From Morinoia aosen (Eukaryota > Arthropoda > Malacostraca > Amphipoda > Talitridae), in NCBI GenBank assembly GCA_030386875.1, contig JASJYW010000026.1, forward strand, positions 15,766,246 to 15,830,245: a stretch of 64,000 nucleotides of DNA, read 5' to 3'. The number at the start of each line of letters is the position of its first letter. Position 1 is the stretch's first letter. The notes below the pieces were generated by a model. That model saw only the letters and a program-made list of their open reading frames with translations. It did not search any database and was not told where the DNA came from. A program made the translations under genes and the position numbers. Shown piece by piece: positions 8,413 through 19,126 of this stretch.

Positions 8413-11400
8413 AAAAAAAGATGTCTCGATAATGGCGCTCTTATAGCAGATTCAATTGTTCAAGTCGACAATGACGGCGTGGTGCCGGTGATGCTTCTAA
8501 ATGCAAGTGAAGAGACTATGTATCTGTCTGAGAATACTATGTTGTGTAATGTTGAGTTAGTGGCAGAAGATGATATTGTGAACGAGATGTATTTAACGAG
8601 TGTTGAAACAGCACTCAAAGACGCTCATAATGATGAAGTAAATTCTGTCGCGGGTTCGGAAACGACGAAAGTTGTCTCGGCAGGTGGTGGAAGGAATGCC
8701 ATGGTAGCCAATAGAAAACTTGAGTTGAACGCTGATACTCGTGGCGGAGGTGAAATTCTTGTTGATTACAAGGAGTTAGGAATTAATGCAGAAGCAAATG
8801 CAGAGTTAATAGCACAAGTAGGTGTGTCAGAAGGTGTAGAGCGGGAGTTACGACGTGTTTTGACGGAAAAGGACATTTCATGTAATGAAGAAGACATACT
8901 ATTACCTTTAGTTGATTTGTTGAATAAGTTCCGTGATGTAGTTACTCTCGAAGGAGAAACAATAGGCATTACGAATATTTTGAAGCATCATATTCAGTTG
9001 AAAACTGATGCGCCTGTACTAAATTTAGCTCCTTATCGCATTCCCCACAAGTATCAGGAAGAGGTAATGAAAATAACAAATGATATGCTCGATCAGGGGA
9101 TAATCGAGGAGTCCAGCTCTGACTTTAATTTCCTTGTAATCGTAGTTAAGAAAAAATCCGGAGACCTTCGTCCCGTGATTGATTTCCGTGCACTTAATAA
9201 GGTGCTAGTAAAACATTCTTATCCCATACCTAGGATTGACGACATTTTATCAACCTTGGGCGGTAACGCGTGGTTTACGAATTTAGACCTTCGCTCGGCC
9301 TTCCATCAGGTCGAGTTAGAACAAGAAAGTAGGAAATTCACTGCCTTCAGCATAAACTTTCGTAAATTTCATTTTTGTCGCGTCCCCTTCGGACTTTCGA
9401 CCTCACCGGGAGTATTTCAAAGAGTAATGACCTCTGCCCTTGCACCCATTCTGGGTAAACTAGCTTTCGTCTTCCTAGACGATATATTGGTGTTTTCAAA
9501 AAATAAAGATCAGCACTTGGTTGATATAGAAATTGTTCTTAAGATGCTGCGATCCGGTAATTTATCATTAAAACTTGAGAAATGCCATTTCTTTAAAAAA
9601 GAGATAGAGTATTTAGGCCATATCATTGCCGCTGATGGTATCAAATGTAAATATTCTCAGAAATTGCAAGACTGCCGAGCTCCAGTCAATATGAAAGAAT
9701 TACAGCAATTCCTAGGGTTAGCGAACTATTTCCGTAATTTCTTACCAAATTTTGCTGAGGTAGCGTATCCCTTGTACAATCTTTTAAGGAAAAACGTTGA
9801 CTATACGTGGACAGACGAATGCCAAAAGAGTTTTGAATTTAATAAATCGTCTTTGATTTCTGACGCAGTCCTAAGACATCCTGACTATACTAAAGACTTT
9901 CATGTTTTTACTGACGCATCTAATTCAGGAATTGGTGCCGTGCTAATGCAGGCGGATGATTCAAGCAATAAAATTCTAAGACCTGTGGCTTATTATAGTA
10001 AGAATCTTAATTCGAGCCAGCGAAGATACTCTACTACCAAAAAAGAGTTTTTTGCAATTTTTTCTGCTTTAAAATACTTCAAATTTTTGATAACTGGATA
10101 CCCTGTCCGGGTTTATACAGATCATAAACCGTTAGCGCCACTTTTTACTAAAAAACTTCCTGACGACACCAATATGGCGAGATGGTGTATCAGTGTTCAT
10201 TCATTCGATCCAGTTGTTAAATATCTACCTGGTAAGGAAAATGTTGTAGCAGATTATCTAAGCAGATTACCTGTTAATAACGAGAAATTAAATCTTAAAG
10301 AACTGAATTCCTGTGATGATTTGGAAGCCGCATTTGAATCAGAAGTTTGTGTTGTGGAGACTCGATCACGACACAGACGCACGACAGGAAGCGAGGTAGT
10401 TGACCTGCCGCCGACTCGAGACGGTGCTGACGATGCGTCGAACGAAGACGCTCGTCCCAAGCTGGTAAATTATGTACCGAAAGAGACTGAGGTTTCTTGG
10501 ACGATTAAGGAATTTATCGACGAACAGAACAAAGACGCTTTCTGCATTGAAGTAAAACACGCTTTACTGAATGACAGTATTTCGAATATTCCAGACATAC
10601 ATAAATTTTTAATTCTGAATGATATTCTGTATCGACGTAGACAAATTGACTATCGACCTAGCACCATTCTAACAGCAGTCGTGCCTAATTCCTTGATGGG
10701 TAGAGCTATTTTGGCAATACACAGTATGTACCATACTGACGATACCCACACCTTGTTTAAGTTTAAGCTCAAATATTATAATAATTTGGAAAAAACGATT
10801 GTGCGAAAATTTGTGAAAGATTGTGAAGTTTGTAAACTGAATAAGGCCAGACCTTCGGTCCCAATTAAAATTTTGACCGCTCCGATCGCCAAAGAACCAT
10901 TTGAAGTCGTATCAATGGACCTCCTTGGGCCACTCAAAATTACAGATAACGGCAATAAATATATATTGGTCGTCATTGATCTATTTTCTAGGTTTTGTAG
11001 GTTATATGCAATTTCTATTCGTCGTACTGAGACGATAATTTCGTGCTTAAGTAATTGCTTTTCACTAATGGGATATCCCAAAACACTCATCTCAGATAAC
11101 GCCCTCGAATTTAAATCATTGGCAGTAAAGCAATTCGCTAAAATACATGCTATTGCGAAAAAAGAGGTTTTAGCTTACAGCCCGCACTCTAACGCAATAG
11201 TCGAGCGTAACAACAAAAAAATAACAAACTTGTTAAAATTGTATGTAAACACGCTTGCTCATGCAGAGTGGGATCAATTACTAGAAGTTGTTGAGAACGC
11301 CTTGAATAACTCTTTAAATTCTACCTTAGGCGAAACACCAAGTTTTGTGGTTTTCAACCGCGATACGTGTGCCTACTACCAGTCAGAAAATTTTGATTCT

Positions 11401-11730
11401 GTAATTTACAGTTTTGATGGAGAATTAGATTTAATCAACATTCGAGCAAGAGAAGCCGCCCGAACAGTAGAAAATATTCGGAATTTAATCATAAATAATA
11501 CAACAGAAAGAAATTTATACAGAAACCTGAAGCGGCGCAACAAGGACATAAACGTAGGTGATCGTGTGCTGTTGAAGAATCACGAAAAAAAACATAAGCT
11601 AGAGCTGACCTGGGTGGGTCCAGCTGTAGTTCAAAGGGTCAGACGTAATTGGGCTGAGATCAAGATTGGTACTAAAATTATTAAAAGCAATCTAAATCAT
11701 CTGTTACCCCTGAAAAAGGTTAAGCTATGA
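8413..11730 (+). CDS. Ty3/Gypsy pol, 3' part (RT, RNase H, integrase)
   Basis: The open frame formally starts at 8380 inside the BEL/Pao LTR; the native part begins at 8413. Numbering from 8380, it contains the end of the protease-RT linker (about residues 13-75), reverse transcriptase (about 220-420) with FLDD catalytic aspartates D367 and D368, RNase H with FTDAS (D512) and a TDHKPL motif, an integrase zinc-binding region (about 785-825), the integrase core with D847, D906 and E942 (35 residues between the last two, the classic D,D35E), and a C-terminal chromatin/DNA-binding barrel. The stop is at 11728-11730. The 3' part has no internal stops, so it was probably functional until the BEL/Pao insertion separated it from its protease and gag. 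It has its own in-frame ATG, but whether that is ever used is unknown. Confidence 0.9.
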   Translation, partial: KKRCLDNGALIADSIVQVDNDGVVPVMLLNASEETMYLSENTMLCNVELVAEDDIVNEMYLTSVETALKDAHNDEVNSVAGSETTKVVSAGGGRNAMVANRKLELNADTRGGGEILVDYKELGINAEANAELIAQVGVSEGVERELRRVLTEKDISCNEEDILLPLVDLLNKFRDVVTLEGETIGITNILKHHIQLKTDAPVLNLAPYRIPHKYQEEVMKITNDMLDQGIIEESSSDFNFLVIVVKKKSGDLRPVIDFRALNKVLVKHSYPIPRIDDILSTLGGNAWFTNLDLRSAFHQVELEQESRKFTAFSINFRKFHFCRVPFGLSTSPGVFQRVMTSALAPILGKLAFVFLDDILVFSKNKDQHLVDIEIVLKMLRSGNLSLKLEKCHFFKKEIEYLGHIIAADGIKCKYSQKLQDCRAPVNMKELQQFLGLANYFRNFLPNFAEVAYPLYNLLRKNVDYTWTDECQKSFEFNKSSLISDAVLRHPDYTKDFHVFTDASNSGIGAVLMQADDSSNKILRPVAYYSKNLNSSQRRYSTTKKEFFAIFSALKYFKFLITGYPVRVYTDHKPLAPLFTKKLPDDTNMARWCISVHSFDPVVKYLPGKENVVADYLSRLPVNNEKLNLKELNSCDDLEAAFESEVCVVETRSRHRRTTGSEVVDLPPTRDGADDASNEDARPKLVNYVPKETEVSWTIKEFIDEQNKDAFCIEVKHALLNDSISNIPDIHKFLILNDILYRRRQIDYRPSTILTAVVPNSLMGRAILAIHSMYHTDDTHTLFKFKLKYYNNLEKTIVRKFVKDCEVCKLNKARPSVPIKILTAPIAKEPFEVVSMDLLGPLKITDNGNKYILVVIDLFSRFCRLYAISIRRTETIISCLSNCFSLMGYPKTLISDNALEFKSLAVKQFAKIHAIAKKEVLAYSPHSNAIVERNNKKITNLLKLYVNTLAHAEWDQLLEVVENALNNSLNSTLGETPSFVVFNRDTCAYYQSENFDSVIYSFDGELDLINIRAREAARTVENIRNLIINNTTERNLYRNLKRRNKDINVGDRVLLKNHEKKHKLELTWVGPAVVQRVRRNWAEIKIGTKIIKSNLNHLLPLKKVKL

Positions 11731-14267
11731 GTTAAAATGACGAGTTCAGTACACTGATTGACGTCGCTACGACGACGGGTTACGATTTACCCTTATTTAG
11801 CCCTTATTTACCATAATTTACCCTTATTTAGTAGTTAACAGTACGTTAAGGTTAATAACCATAGTTTAAGGAGTTTTAATTCGCTGTGCAACATGCGTTG
11901 TGTTTCATATTATTCTCAGTAATCCGTGTGTTTGGTTTTTATATGTTAAATTTCAGTTTTTGCGTGGCGTTGTTTTCATTTTACTAGAAGTACTACTTGA
12001 TATTAACCTGAGTGGTAAATGGAATGTGTACTGTCTGGTGTCGGCTTGTCGCTAAGACGTTGCATTTATTTTTTCTCTAATTCACTCAGACACTTGAGTC
12101 GCTGAATTGACAGATTTAATCGTGAACTTTTGAGTTGGATGCGAAATGCAATGGCTGAGCTTGCAAATCATCTTGCGAGATGGGTTAATTTAACGCTGCT
12201 GCAGTCTCTTGCCGAGCTATTTTCGTCCCGTCGGAATGTTCGGTGATCAGCATAAAATAAATTAAATTCATAAGATGTCTAGTCGTCTCATAAGATGAGG
12301 TGTCTAGTCGTTTGAGTATTTTCGATACGACGGAGTTTATTTTTTGATTCGATTTTTACCGTGGGTTTTCAGGACTTTTGTCAGACAACCGAGATCTGAT
12401 ACCAAATTTCTTGTTATAGTTGTTTTTTTTTATTTTATAACGGCCATGCTAATAGTTTCTGTATCTGTTCCTTTCAGAGGAATGTTCGGGACGTACCATC
12501 GATGGGCGAGGCGAATGACTTCGATGGGGTCGCGTGGGTGTCGACGACTTTTTCTACCACCCATGATGACTTATTGTCATCTGCACAGCAGTGGCTACTG
12601 ACCAGGCGTCTAAGCACCTGGCGACCACAATGATGCTGCTAGTCATGATGCTACTAGGCACCATAGGACTAGCAACGGTCCTATACATTCTACGTAGTCG
12701 AACGACGATTTTATATAGTCTTCGAGATCAAGAGTAATGAACTTTAGCCATGGAAGTGCGCGGCGAGAAATTTAGGCATTTTTGGACACTCGAAAATTAT
12801 TTAGGCTAGTAGAAAACATGCAAATAATTGAAAACTATAGGAAATTTGAAATTTAAATTGTTTTTTAAAATCTCTTGAAATATTGGCGCGCAGTGAGTTA
12901 GTAAAATGAGAAAACGCAAGAAAAATGCGTTCAGTATTCTATCATTGTTGTTGATATAATCATAGGCTTAAGCTTGCTGTGTTTCTTTAATATTGACGCG
13001 TTAAAATTTTAAGTTGTTAATTAGCAATTTCATGTTAATTTTTGCGTTAGAAGTTTACTTGAACGTTTCTAATTTAAAAATGTTTTGCTTCGAACTGCAT
13101 TGATTTTTTTTGATAGTATTTCCTAATTTTTGCGAAAATTTTCAATGTGTCTACTATGCATTTGCATAGCGGTATTTTCTATGATTGATGTGTACTATGC
13201 GAACAGCTTTTATTTTGAGTTGGTTTTCTGCCGTTAGGTTGAAAGAACATGTGTTGCGTTTTTATTTTTTGATCCTTAAACATCGCTTCACGTGGCTGCC
13301 GTTAAATTTTTTTGATGAACGGTAAGTCAGTTGCTTTGCTTTGCTTGTTTGTGTTTTTGCTTTTGCTATTATTGATTAAGGAGTTTTTAATTTTGTTTCC
13401 TTCCTATATAATCCGTATAGCCCTATATTCCGCATAACCCTATGTTACCCTCTAACCCTATCGTATAATCCTATACGTGTTGAAAGTTTGCGCTAATCTC
13501 TCTGGTTCGGTTTACGGTAACAAGTTGTTGACAAATTAACGTTTTCTTTCTTTAAAAAAAAGGGGAAGGGTTTAAACATTTTGCTTCAATGGTTTTTTTG
13601 TTGTGTTTTGCGGAGCGTACATTTTGCGTTGTATTTCTAAAAATTATTTTATCTTGTTGGTTACTCTTTTAGTATGTTATTAAAATTATACTGATAACTA
13701 ATGCGTTAATGGCGAATGGTATTTAATGGTAAAAGGATAATAACGAATGTTTTTTATTTTAACATGTTATTCTGCAGGTTGAATTTATTTTTGGCCCCTA
13801 GCATGATTACTTATTAGGTTGCGGTTCTTGTATTCTTTTAATCATTTTGGTAAGGTAGACGGTTCTTCTTTAACCATGCTTTTAACGGTGCGTTTTTATT
13901 CTACCAATAATGGATCGAGTTTGGTTCTGTTTCAACTTTACGAACAGGGTTGCGTGTATTTGTTCGCCAAAGCTACCCGTGTTCTTGCTTTTGTTTTTAA
14001 CATATATGATGCTTGGTTAGGAGTGTTTATAACATTGGTTCAGTTTTTTGTTTGTTGTTTTAGTATGAGTTGCGATACAAGTAACGTAATTTAATATAAA
14101 ACGGTTACGAGCGATTTCATAATAGTTATCTTTCGTTTGGAATTGTCATTTAATTTTTTTTTTCAAATAATTTATTAATTGTCAATTCATTAATTGTCCT
14201 TTCATTGATTGCCTCAATTCTGCGAATCCTTGAATTTTGGTTAACCGTTTTTATTTTTTTTTTGGAG
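11731..14267. other. AT-rich non-coding DNA downstream of the Gypsy pol
   Basis: No convincing gene. Visible details: TTTACCCTTA-type short direct repeats at about 11788-11832; a good splice-acceptor-like tract (CTGTTCCTTTCAG) ending near 12478; a short frame at about 12600-12737 coding a hydrophobic segment followed by a basic tail, preceded by an in-frame stop at 12567; a purine tract of A8 then GGGGAAGGG at 13554-13570, which looks like a retroelement polypurine tract; and degenerate CCCTA-containing words at 13420-13480. The region probably contains the 3' untranslated part, and perhaps the 3' LTR, of the Gypsy element, but no boundary can be proved without its 5' LTR. The frames at 12344-12601 and 13819-14094 have low-complexity composition and no recognised domain. 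Confidence 0.5.
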
Positions 14268-14453
14268 TGTGGTACTCTCTCCTGCGGGAAGGGGGACCTA
14301 TGTGCGGCATCTCCGCACATGTCTATCTATAAGTCTTGTCTGTATCTGGATGCGACCTTATATAAACCCTGAGCACCTATCCTGAGATGCTCAATCAATC
14401 ATTATCCTGCCTTCTGCAAACACCTGGCAAATAAACTCCGCCCAAGCTTCACA
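14268..14453 (+). promoter_or_regulatory. LTR-like segment with TATA box and polyadenylation signal
   Basis: The segment starts TGTGGTACTC and ends CTTCACA, so it has TGT...ACA ends. It contains a TATA box (TATATAAA, 14359-14366), an AATAAA signal (14430-14435) and a small hairpin (TGTGCGG...CCGCACA, about 14320-14338). A T-rich tract precedes it. Composition differs from the AT-rich DNA before it and the satellite after it. It could be a solo or 3' LTR, possibly of the Gypsy element, or another short promoter-bearing repeat. No second copy is in the window, so identity as an LTR is unproven. Confidence 0.4.
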
Positions 14454-14474
14454 AGTGTTTACCTGCCCCGCATA

Positions 14475-17259
14475 GCCGAATGCGGTGAAAATCACGTCGT
14501 TTGCTGTTTCCCGTTGCGACACAGGCGGAAAGTGCATATTTAGCCGATTCCACGGTCGACAGGGCTAAAATGCGTGTTTTTAGCCATTCCTAGGCCGAAT
14601 GCGGTGAAAATCAAGTCGTTTGCTGTGTCCCGTGGCGACATAGGCGGAAAGTGCATATTTAGCCGTTTCCACGGTCGACAGAGCTAAAATGCGTGTTTTT
14701 GGCCATTCCTAGGCCGAATGCGGTGAAAATCACGTCGTTTGCTGTTTCCCGTGGCGACATAGGCGGAAAGTGCATATTTAGCCGTTTCTACGGTCGACAG
14801 AGCTAAAATGCGTGTTTTGGGCCATTCCTAGGCTGAATGCGGTGAAAATCACGTCGTTTGCTGTTTCCCATGGCGACATAGGCGGAAAGTGCATATTTAG
14901 CCGATTCCACGGTCGACAGGGCTAAAATGCGTGTTTTTGGCCATTCCTAGGCCGAATGCGGTGGAAATCGCGTCGTTTGCTGTTTCCCGTGGCGACATAG
15001 GCGGAAAATGCATATTTAGCCGATTCCACGGTCGACAGAGCTAAAATGCGTGTTTTGGGCCATTCCTAGGCCGAATGCGGTGAAAATCACGTCGTTTGCT
15101 GTTTCCCGTGGCGACATAGGCGGAAAGTGCATATTTAGCCGATTCCACGGTCGACAGGGCTAAAATGCGTGTTTTTGGCCCTTCCTAGGCCGAATGCGGT
15201 GAAAATCACGTCGTTTGCTGTTTCCCGTGGCGACATAGGCAGAAAGTGCATATTTAGCCGTTTCCACGGTCGACAGAGCTAAAATGCGTGTTTTGGGCCA
15301 TTCCTAGGCCGAATGCGGTGAAAATCACGTCGTTTGCTGTTTCCCGTGGCGACATAGGCGGAAAGTGCATATTTAGCCGATTCCACGGTCGACAGAGCTA
15401 AAATGCGTGTTTGGGCCATTTCTAGGCCGAATGCGGTGAAAATCACGTCGTTTGCTGTTTCCCGTGGCGACATAGGCGGAAAGTGCATATTTAGCCAATT
15501 CCACGGTCGACAGAGCTAAAATGCGTGTTTTGGGCCATTCCTAGGCCGAATGCGGTGAAAATCACGTCGTTTGCTGTTTCCCGTGGCGACATAAGCGGAA
15601 AGTGCATATTTAGCCGATTCCACGGTCGACAGAGCTAAAATGCGTGTTTTGGGCCATTCCTAGGCCGAATGCGGTGAAAATCACGTCGTTTGCTGTTTCC
15701 CGTGGCGACATAGGCGGAAAGTGCATATTTAGCCGATTCCACGGTCGACAGAGCTAAAATGCGTGTTTTGGGCCATTCCTAGGCCGAATGCGTTGAAAAT
15801 CACGTCGTTTGCTGTTTCCCGTGGCGACATAGGCGGAAAGTGCATATTTAGCCGATTCCACTGTCGACAGAGCTAAAAGGCGTGTTTTGGGCCATTCCTA
15901 GGCCGAATGCGGTGAAAATCACGTCGTTTGCTGTTTCCCGTGGCGACATAGGCGGAAAGTGCATATTTAGCCGATTCCACGGTCGACAGAGCTAAAATGC
16001 GTGTTTTGGGCCATTCCTAGGCCGAATGCGGTGAAAATCACGTCGTTTGCTGTTTCCCGTGGCGACATAGGCGGAAAGTGCATATTTAGCCGATTCCATG
16101 GTCGACAGAGCTAAAATGCGTGTTTTGGGCCATTCCTATGCCGAATGCGGTGAAAATCACGTCGTTTGCAGTTTCCCGTGGCGACATAGGCGGAAAGTGC
16201 ATATTTAGCCGATTCCACGGTCTACAGGGCTAAAATGCGTGTTTTTGGCCATTCCTAGGACGAATGCGGTGAAAACCACGTCGTTTGCTGTTTCCCGTGG
16301 CGACATAGGCGGAAAGTGCATATTTTGCCATTTCCACGGTCGACAGGGCTAAAATGCGTGTTTTGGGCCATTCCTAGGCCGAATGCGGTGAAAATCACGT
16401 CGTTTGCTGTTTCCCGTGGCGACATAGGCGGAAAGTGCATATTTAGCCGATTCCACGGTCGACAGGGCTAAAATGCGTGTTTTTGGCCCTTCCTGGGCCG
16501 AATGTGGTTAAAATCACGTCGTTTGCTGTTTCCCGTGGCGACATAGGCAGAAAGTGCATATTTAGCCGTTTCCACGGTCGACAGAGCTAAAATGCGAGTT
16601 TTGGGCCATTCCTAGGCCGAATGCGGTGAAAATCACGTCGTTTGCTGTTTCCCGTGGCGACATAGGCGGAAAGTGCATATTTAGCCGTTTCCACGGTCGA
16701 CAGAGCTAAAATGCGTGTTTGGGCCATTTCTAGGCCGAATGCGGTGAAAATCACGTCGTTTGCTGTTTCCCGTGGCGACATAGGCGGAAAGTGCATATTT
16801 AGCCAATTCCACGGTCGACAGAGCTAAAATGCGTGTTTTTGGCCCTTCCTGGGCCGAATGTGGTTAAAATCACGTCGTTTGCTGTTTCCCGTGGCGACAT
16901 AGGCAGAAAGTGCATATTTAGCCGTTTCCACGGTCGACAGAGCTAAAATGCGAGTTTTGGGCCATTCCTAGGCCGAATGCGGTGAAAATCACGTCGTTTG
17001 CTGTTTCCCGTGGCGACATAGGCGGAAAGTGCATATTTAGCCGTTTCCACGGTCGACAGAGCTAAAATGCGTGTTTGGGCCATTTCTAGGCCGAATGCGG
17101 TGAAAATCACGTCGTTTGCTGTTTCCCGTGGCGACACAGGCGAAAAGTGCATATTTAGCCGATTCCACGGTCGACAGGGCTAAAATGCGTGTTTTGGGCC
17201 ATTCCTTGGCCGAATGCGGTGAAAATCACGTCGTTTGCTGTTTCCCGTGGCGACATAGG
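14475..17259. repeat. 119-bp tandem satellite, 23 complete monomers plus a truncated one
   Basis: The phrase GCCGAATGCGGTGAAAATC (or a close variant) recurs at 14475, 14594, 14713, 14832, 14951, 15070, 15189, 15308, 15426, 15545, 15664, 15783, 15902, 16021, 16140, 16259, 16378, 16497, 16616, 16734, 16853, 16972, 17090 and 17209. Spacing is 119 bases, or 118 for monomers starting 15308, 16616 and 16972, which lack one T. The last copy runs into the gap at 17260. Monomers differ by a few percent. There are no unique spacers between copies, so this is not a CRISPR array. The array likely continues into the gap. Open frames reading through it are by-products of the repeat. Confidence 0.97.
16497..17089. 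repeat. Higher-order repeat within the satellite (three-monomer, 356-bp unit)
   Basis: Monomer 16497 carries diagnostic variants (TGTGGTTAAAATC; GGCAGAAAG; GCCGTTTCC), followed by an ordinary monomer, then by the 118-bp type and an AGCCAATTCC variant. The same combination restarts at 16853, 356 bases later. A related trimer (GGCAGAAAG monomer, 118-bp monomer, AGCCAATTCC monomer) is also present at 15189-15544. The third monomer of the 16853 unit (from 17090) is of another type, so the last unit is recombined. Confidence 0.75.
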
Positions 17260-17759
17260 NNNNNNNNNNNNNNNNNNNNNNNNNNNNNNNNNNNNNNNNN
17301 NNNNNNNNNNNNNNNNNNNNNNNNNNNNNNNNNNNNNNNNNNNNNNNNNNNNNNNNNNNNNNNNNNNNNNNNNNNNNNNNNNNNNNNNNNNNNNNNNNNN
17401 NNNNNNNNNNNNNNNNNNNNNNNNNNNNNNNNNNNNNNNNNNNNNNNNNNNNNNNNNNNNNNNNNNNNNNNNNNNNNNNNNNNNNNNNNNNNNNNNNNNN
17501 NNNNNNNNNNNNNNNNNNNNNNNNNNNNNNNNNNNNNNNNNNNNNNNNNNNNNNNNNNNNNNNNNNNNNNNNNNNNNNNNNNNNNNNNNNNNNNNNNNNN
17601 NNNNNNNNNNNNNNNNNNNNNNNNNNNNNNNNNNNNNNNNNNNNNNNNNNNNNNNNNNNNNNNNNNNNNNNNNNNNNNNNNNNNNNNNNNNNNNNNNNNN
17701 NNNNNNNNNNNNNNNNNNNNNNNNNNNNNNNNNNNNNNNNNNNNNNNNNNNNNNNNNNN
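17260..17759. other. Assembly gap, 500 N, joining animal satellite to bacterial DNA
   Basis: Exactly 500 N. The left side is the animal satellite, the right side the middle of a bacterial tldD gene. The fixed length indicates a placeholder of unknown true size. Confidence 0.98.
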
Positions 17760-18426
17760 CCGTCGGGCATGGGGCTTGAGGGCGATTTTAACCGCAAAGG
17801 TTCGTCGGCATTTTCGAAGCTCATGGGCAAAGATGTCGCAGCGAAAGGTGTGCGCGTGATTGATGATGGCACGATCCCAAGCGTGCGCGGCTCGCTCCAT
17901 TTTGATGATGAGGGGTCACGAAACGCAACGTAATGTGCTTATCGAAGACGGCAAGCTTGTGAGCTATATGAAACGACCGTCTTAATGGCGACGGCGCTCG
18001 GCACTGGAAGCACTGGCAATTGCCGCCGCGAAAGCTACGCGCATCCGCCCATGCCGCGCATGACGAATACTTTCCTTGATGCAGGCAACGCATCGCCCGA
18101 AGACCTCCGCGTAGCACTCAAATCAGGCATCTACGCCGTTGGTTTTGGCGGCGGACAAGTCGACATCACCTCAGGCAAATTCGTCTTCAATTGCACAGAA
18201 GCCTACCGCGTCGAAAATGGCGAAATTCAATACCCAGTCAAAGGCGCCACATTAATCGGCGACGGCCCAACCGCGCTTCATAAAATCATCGGCATCGGCA
18301 ACGATCTCTCGCTTGATCCGGGGATTGGTAACTGCGGCAAAGGCGGCCAATGGGTGCCCGTCACGGTCGGCCAACCCTCTGTCTTAATGAAGGGCATCAC
18401 AATCGGCGGCACGGAAAATTGGGTAA
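17760..18426 (+). pseudogene. tldD: Metalloprotease TldD, C-terminal part, frameshifted
   Basis: Only the C-terminal half is present; the N-terminal part with the zinc-binding HExxxH motif lies in or beyond the gap. The signature stretches are clear: DDGTIPSVRGSLHFDD (about 17860-17910), RNVLIEDGKLVSYM in another frame, then RRESYAHPPMPRMTNTF, GIYAVGFGGGQVDITSGKF and VKGATLIGDGP (18020-18270), ending in an IGGTE...G motif at about 18405-18426. At least four single-base shifts are needed (near 17912, 17972, 17985 and 18415). TldD with its partner TldE (PmbA) degrades unfolded peptides and matures modified peptides such as microcins. Whether the breaks are real or sequencing errors cannot be told, but all genes near this contig end show them. 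Confidence 0.85.
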
Positions 18427-18444
18427 TAAAGCGATTGGGTAGCC

Positions 18445-19065
18445 CTACTTACTCGCGAAATTACGGCTATCTTTGATCTGATCCCACGCCCAAACGACTT
18501 CGTTAAGGCGCTCCTCATCAGCGCGTGAGCCATCATTGCGGTCAGGGTTGCAAGTCCTTCACCAGCGACTTAAACTGTTTGCGCACCTCAGGCTTACTCG
18601 GCAAGCCACTCATGCCCAAAATCTCAAGCGCCTTACGCTCGTTATTCGTAAACCTCGACGCCGCAAGCCCAAGCCGCATTACGACGGCTCGTCGCCTTCT
18701 CACGAAGCACTTCATAAGGGTCTTCAAAACCCATGCGCGCCCATGCCTTGGCCTCTTCACTCATCATCGGCTTTGTTGGGCGCTCGCCTAAGCGGTCACG
18801 CTCAATTTGCGCATCAACTTCCTCATCATTCGTGAAGAAATTCCACTTCGCGTTGTATTCGCGCACATGCGGCAAGCAAAACCAAATATAGTCATCTGTG
18901 CTAGTCGGACTTTTGGGGGCGCGGTATTTTTCCCGCATCTTCACAACCCGGATGTGCGCAAACCCGCGAAGACGTCTCAAATGCGCCAGATTGCCCGCGC
19001 GAACGCGAGGAACGGCGCTTTTTATCCTTAGCGGCGGAAATGTCGAAATCAAATGGGGATTTCAC
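18445..19065 (-). pseudogene. J-domain (DnaJ-like) protein, frameshifted
   Basis: On the minus strand a GTG at 19063-19065 opens a frame beginning VKSPFDFDISAAKDKKRR. It contains a CAHPGCEDAG motif, then (after a shift near 18940) KYRAPKSP and WFCLPHVREYNAKWNFF, and at the C-terminus a J-domain-like stretch (ERKALEILGM, VRKQFKSLVKDLQPDRNDG, EERLNEVVWAWDQIK), ending FASK at 18445. The length of about 207 codons fits the alphaproteobacterial DnaJ-like family of this layout. J-domain proteins stimulate DnaK-type chaperones. The HPD tripeptide is QPD here. At least two shifts (near 18940 and 18545) break the frame. It is divergent from bolA, the usual arrangement in alphaproteobacteria, which supports both calls. 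Confidence 0.75.
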
Positions 19066-19126
19066 TAAATATTCCTTTTCTCTGGAGACCTCGTGTTTTA
19101 GACTATAACGGGAATTTTGTAAATGA

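Noticed and set aside
13406..13480. Telomere-like CCCTAA repeats
   Set aside because: Only a few degenerate CCCTA words without a constant period.
14475..17259. CRISPR-like regular repeats
   Set aside because: Monomers are directly adjacent with no unique spacers, are 119 bp long, and lie in animal DNA. It is a satellite.
1..17759. Horizontal transfer between animal and bacterium
   Set aside because: No sequence physically joins the two; the junction is a 500-N placeholder.
17116..17900. Long open frames across the N gap
   Set aside because: They exist only because N codons are read as open; the same holds at 38084-39566 and 58254-59284.
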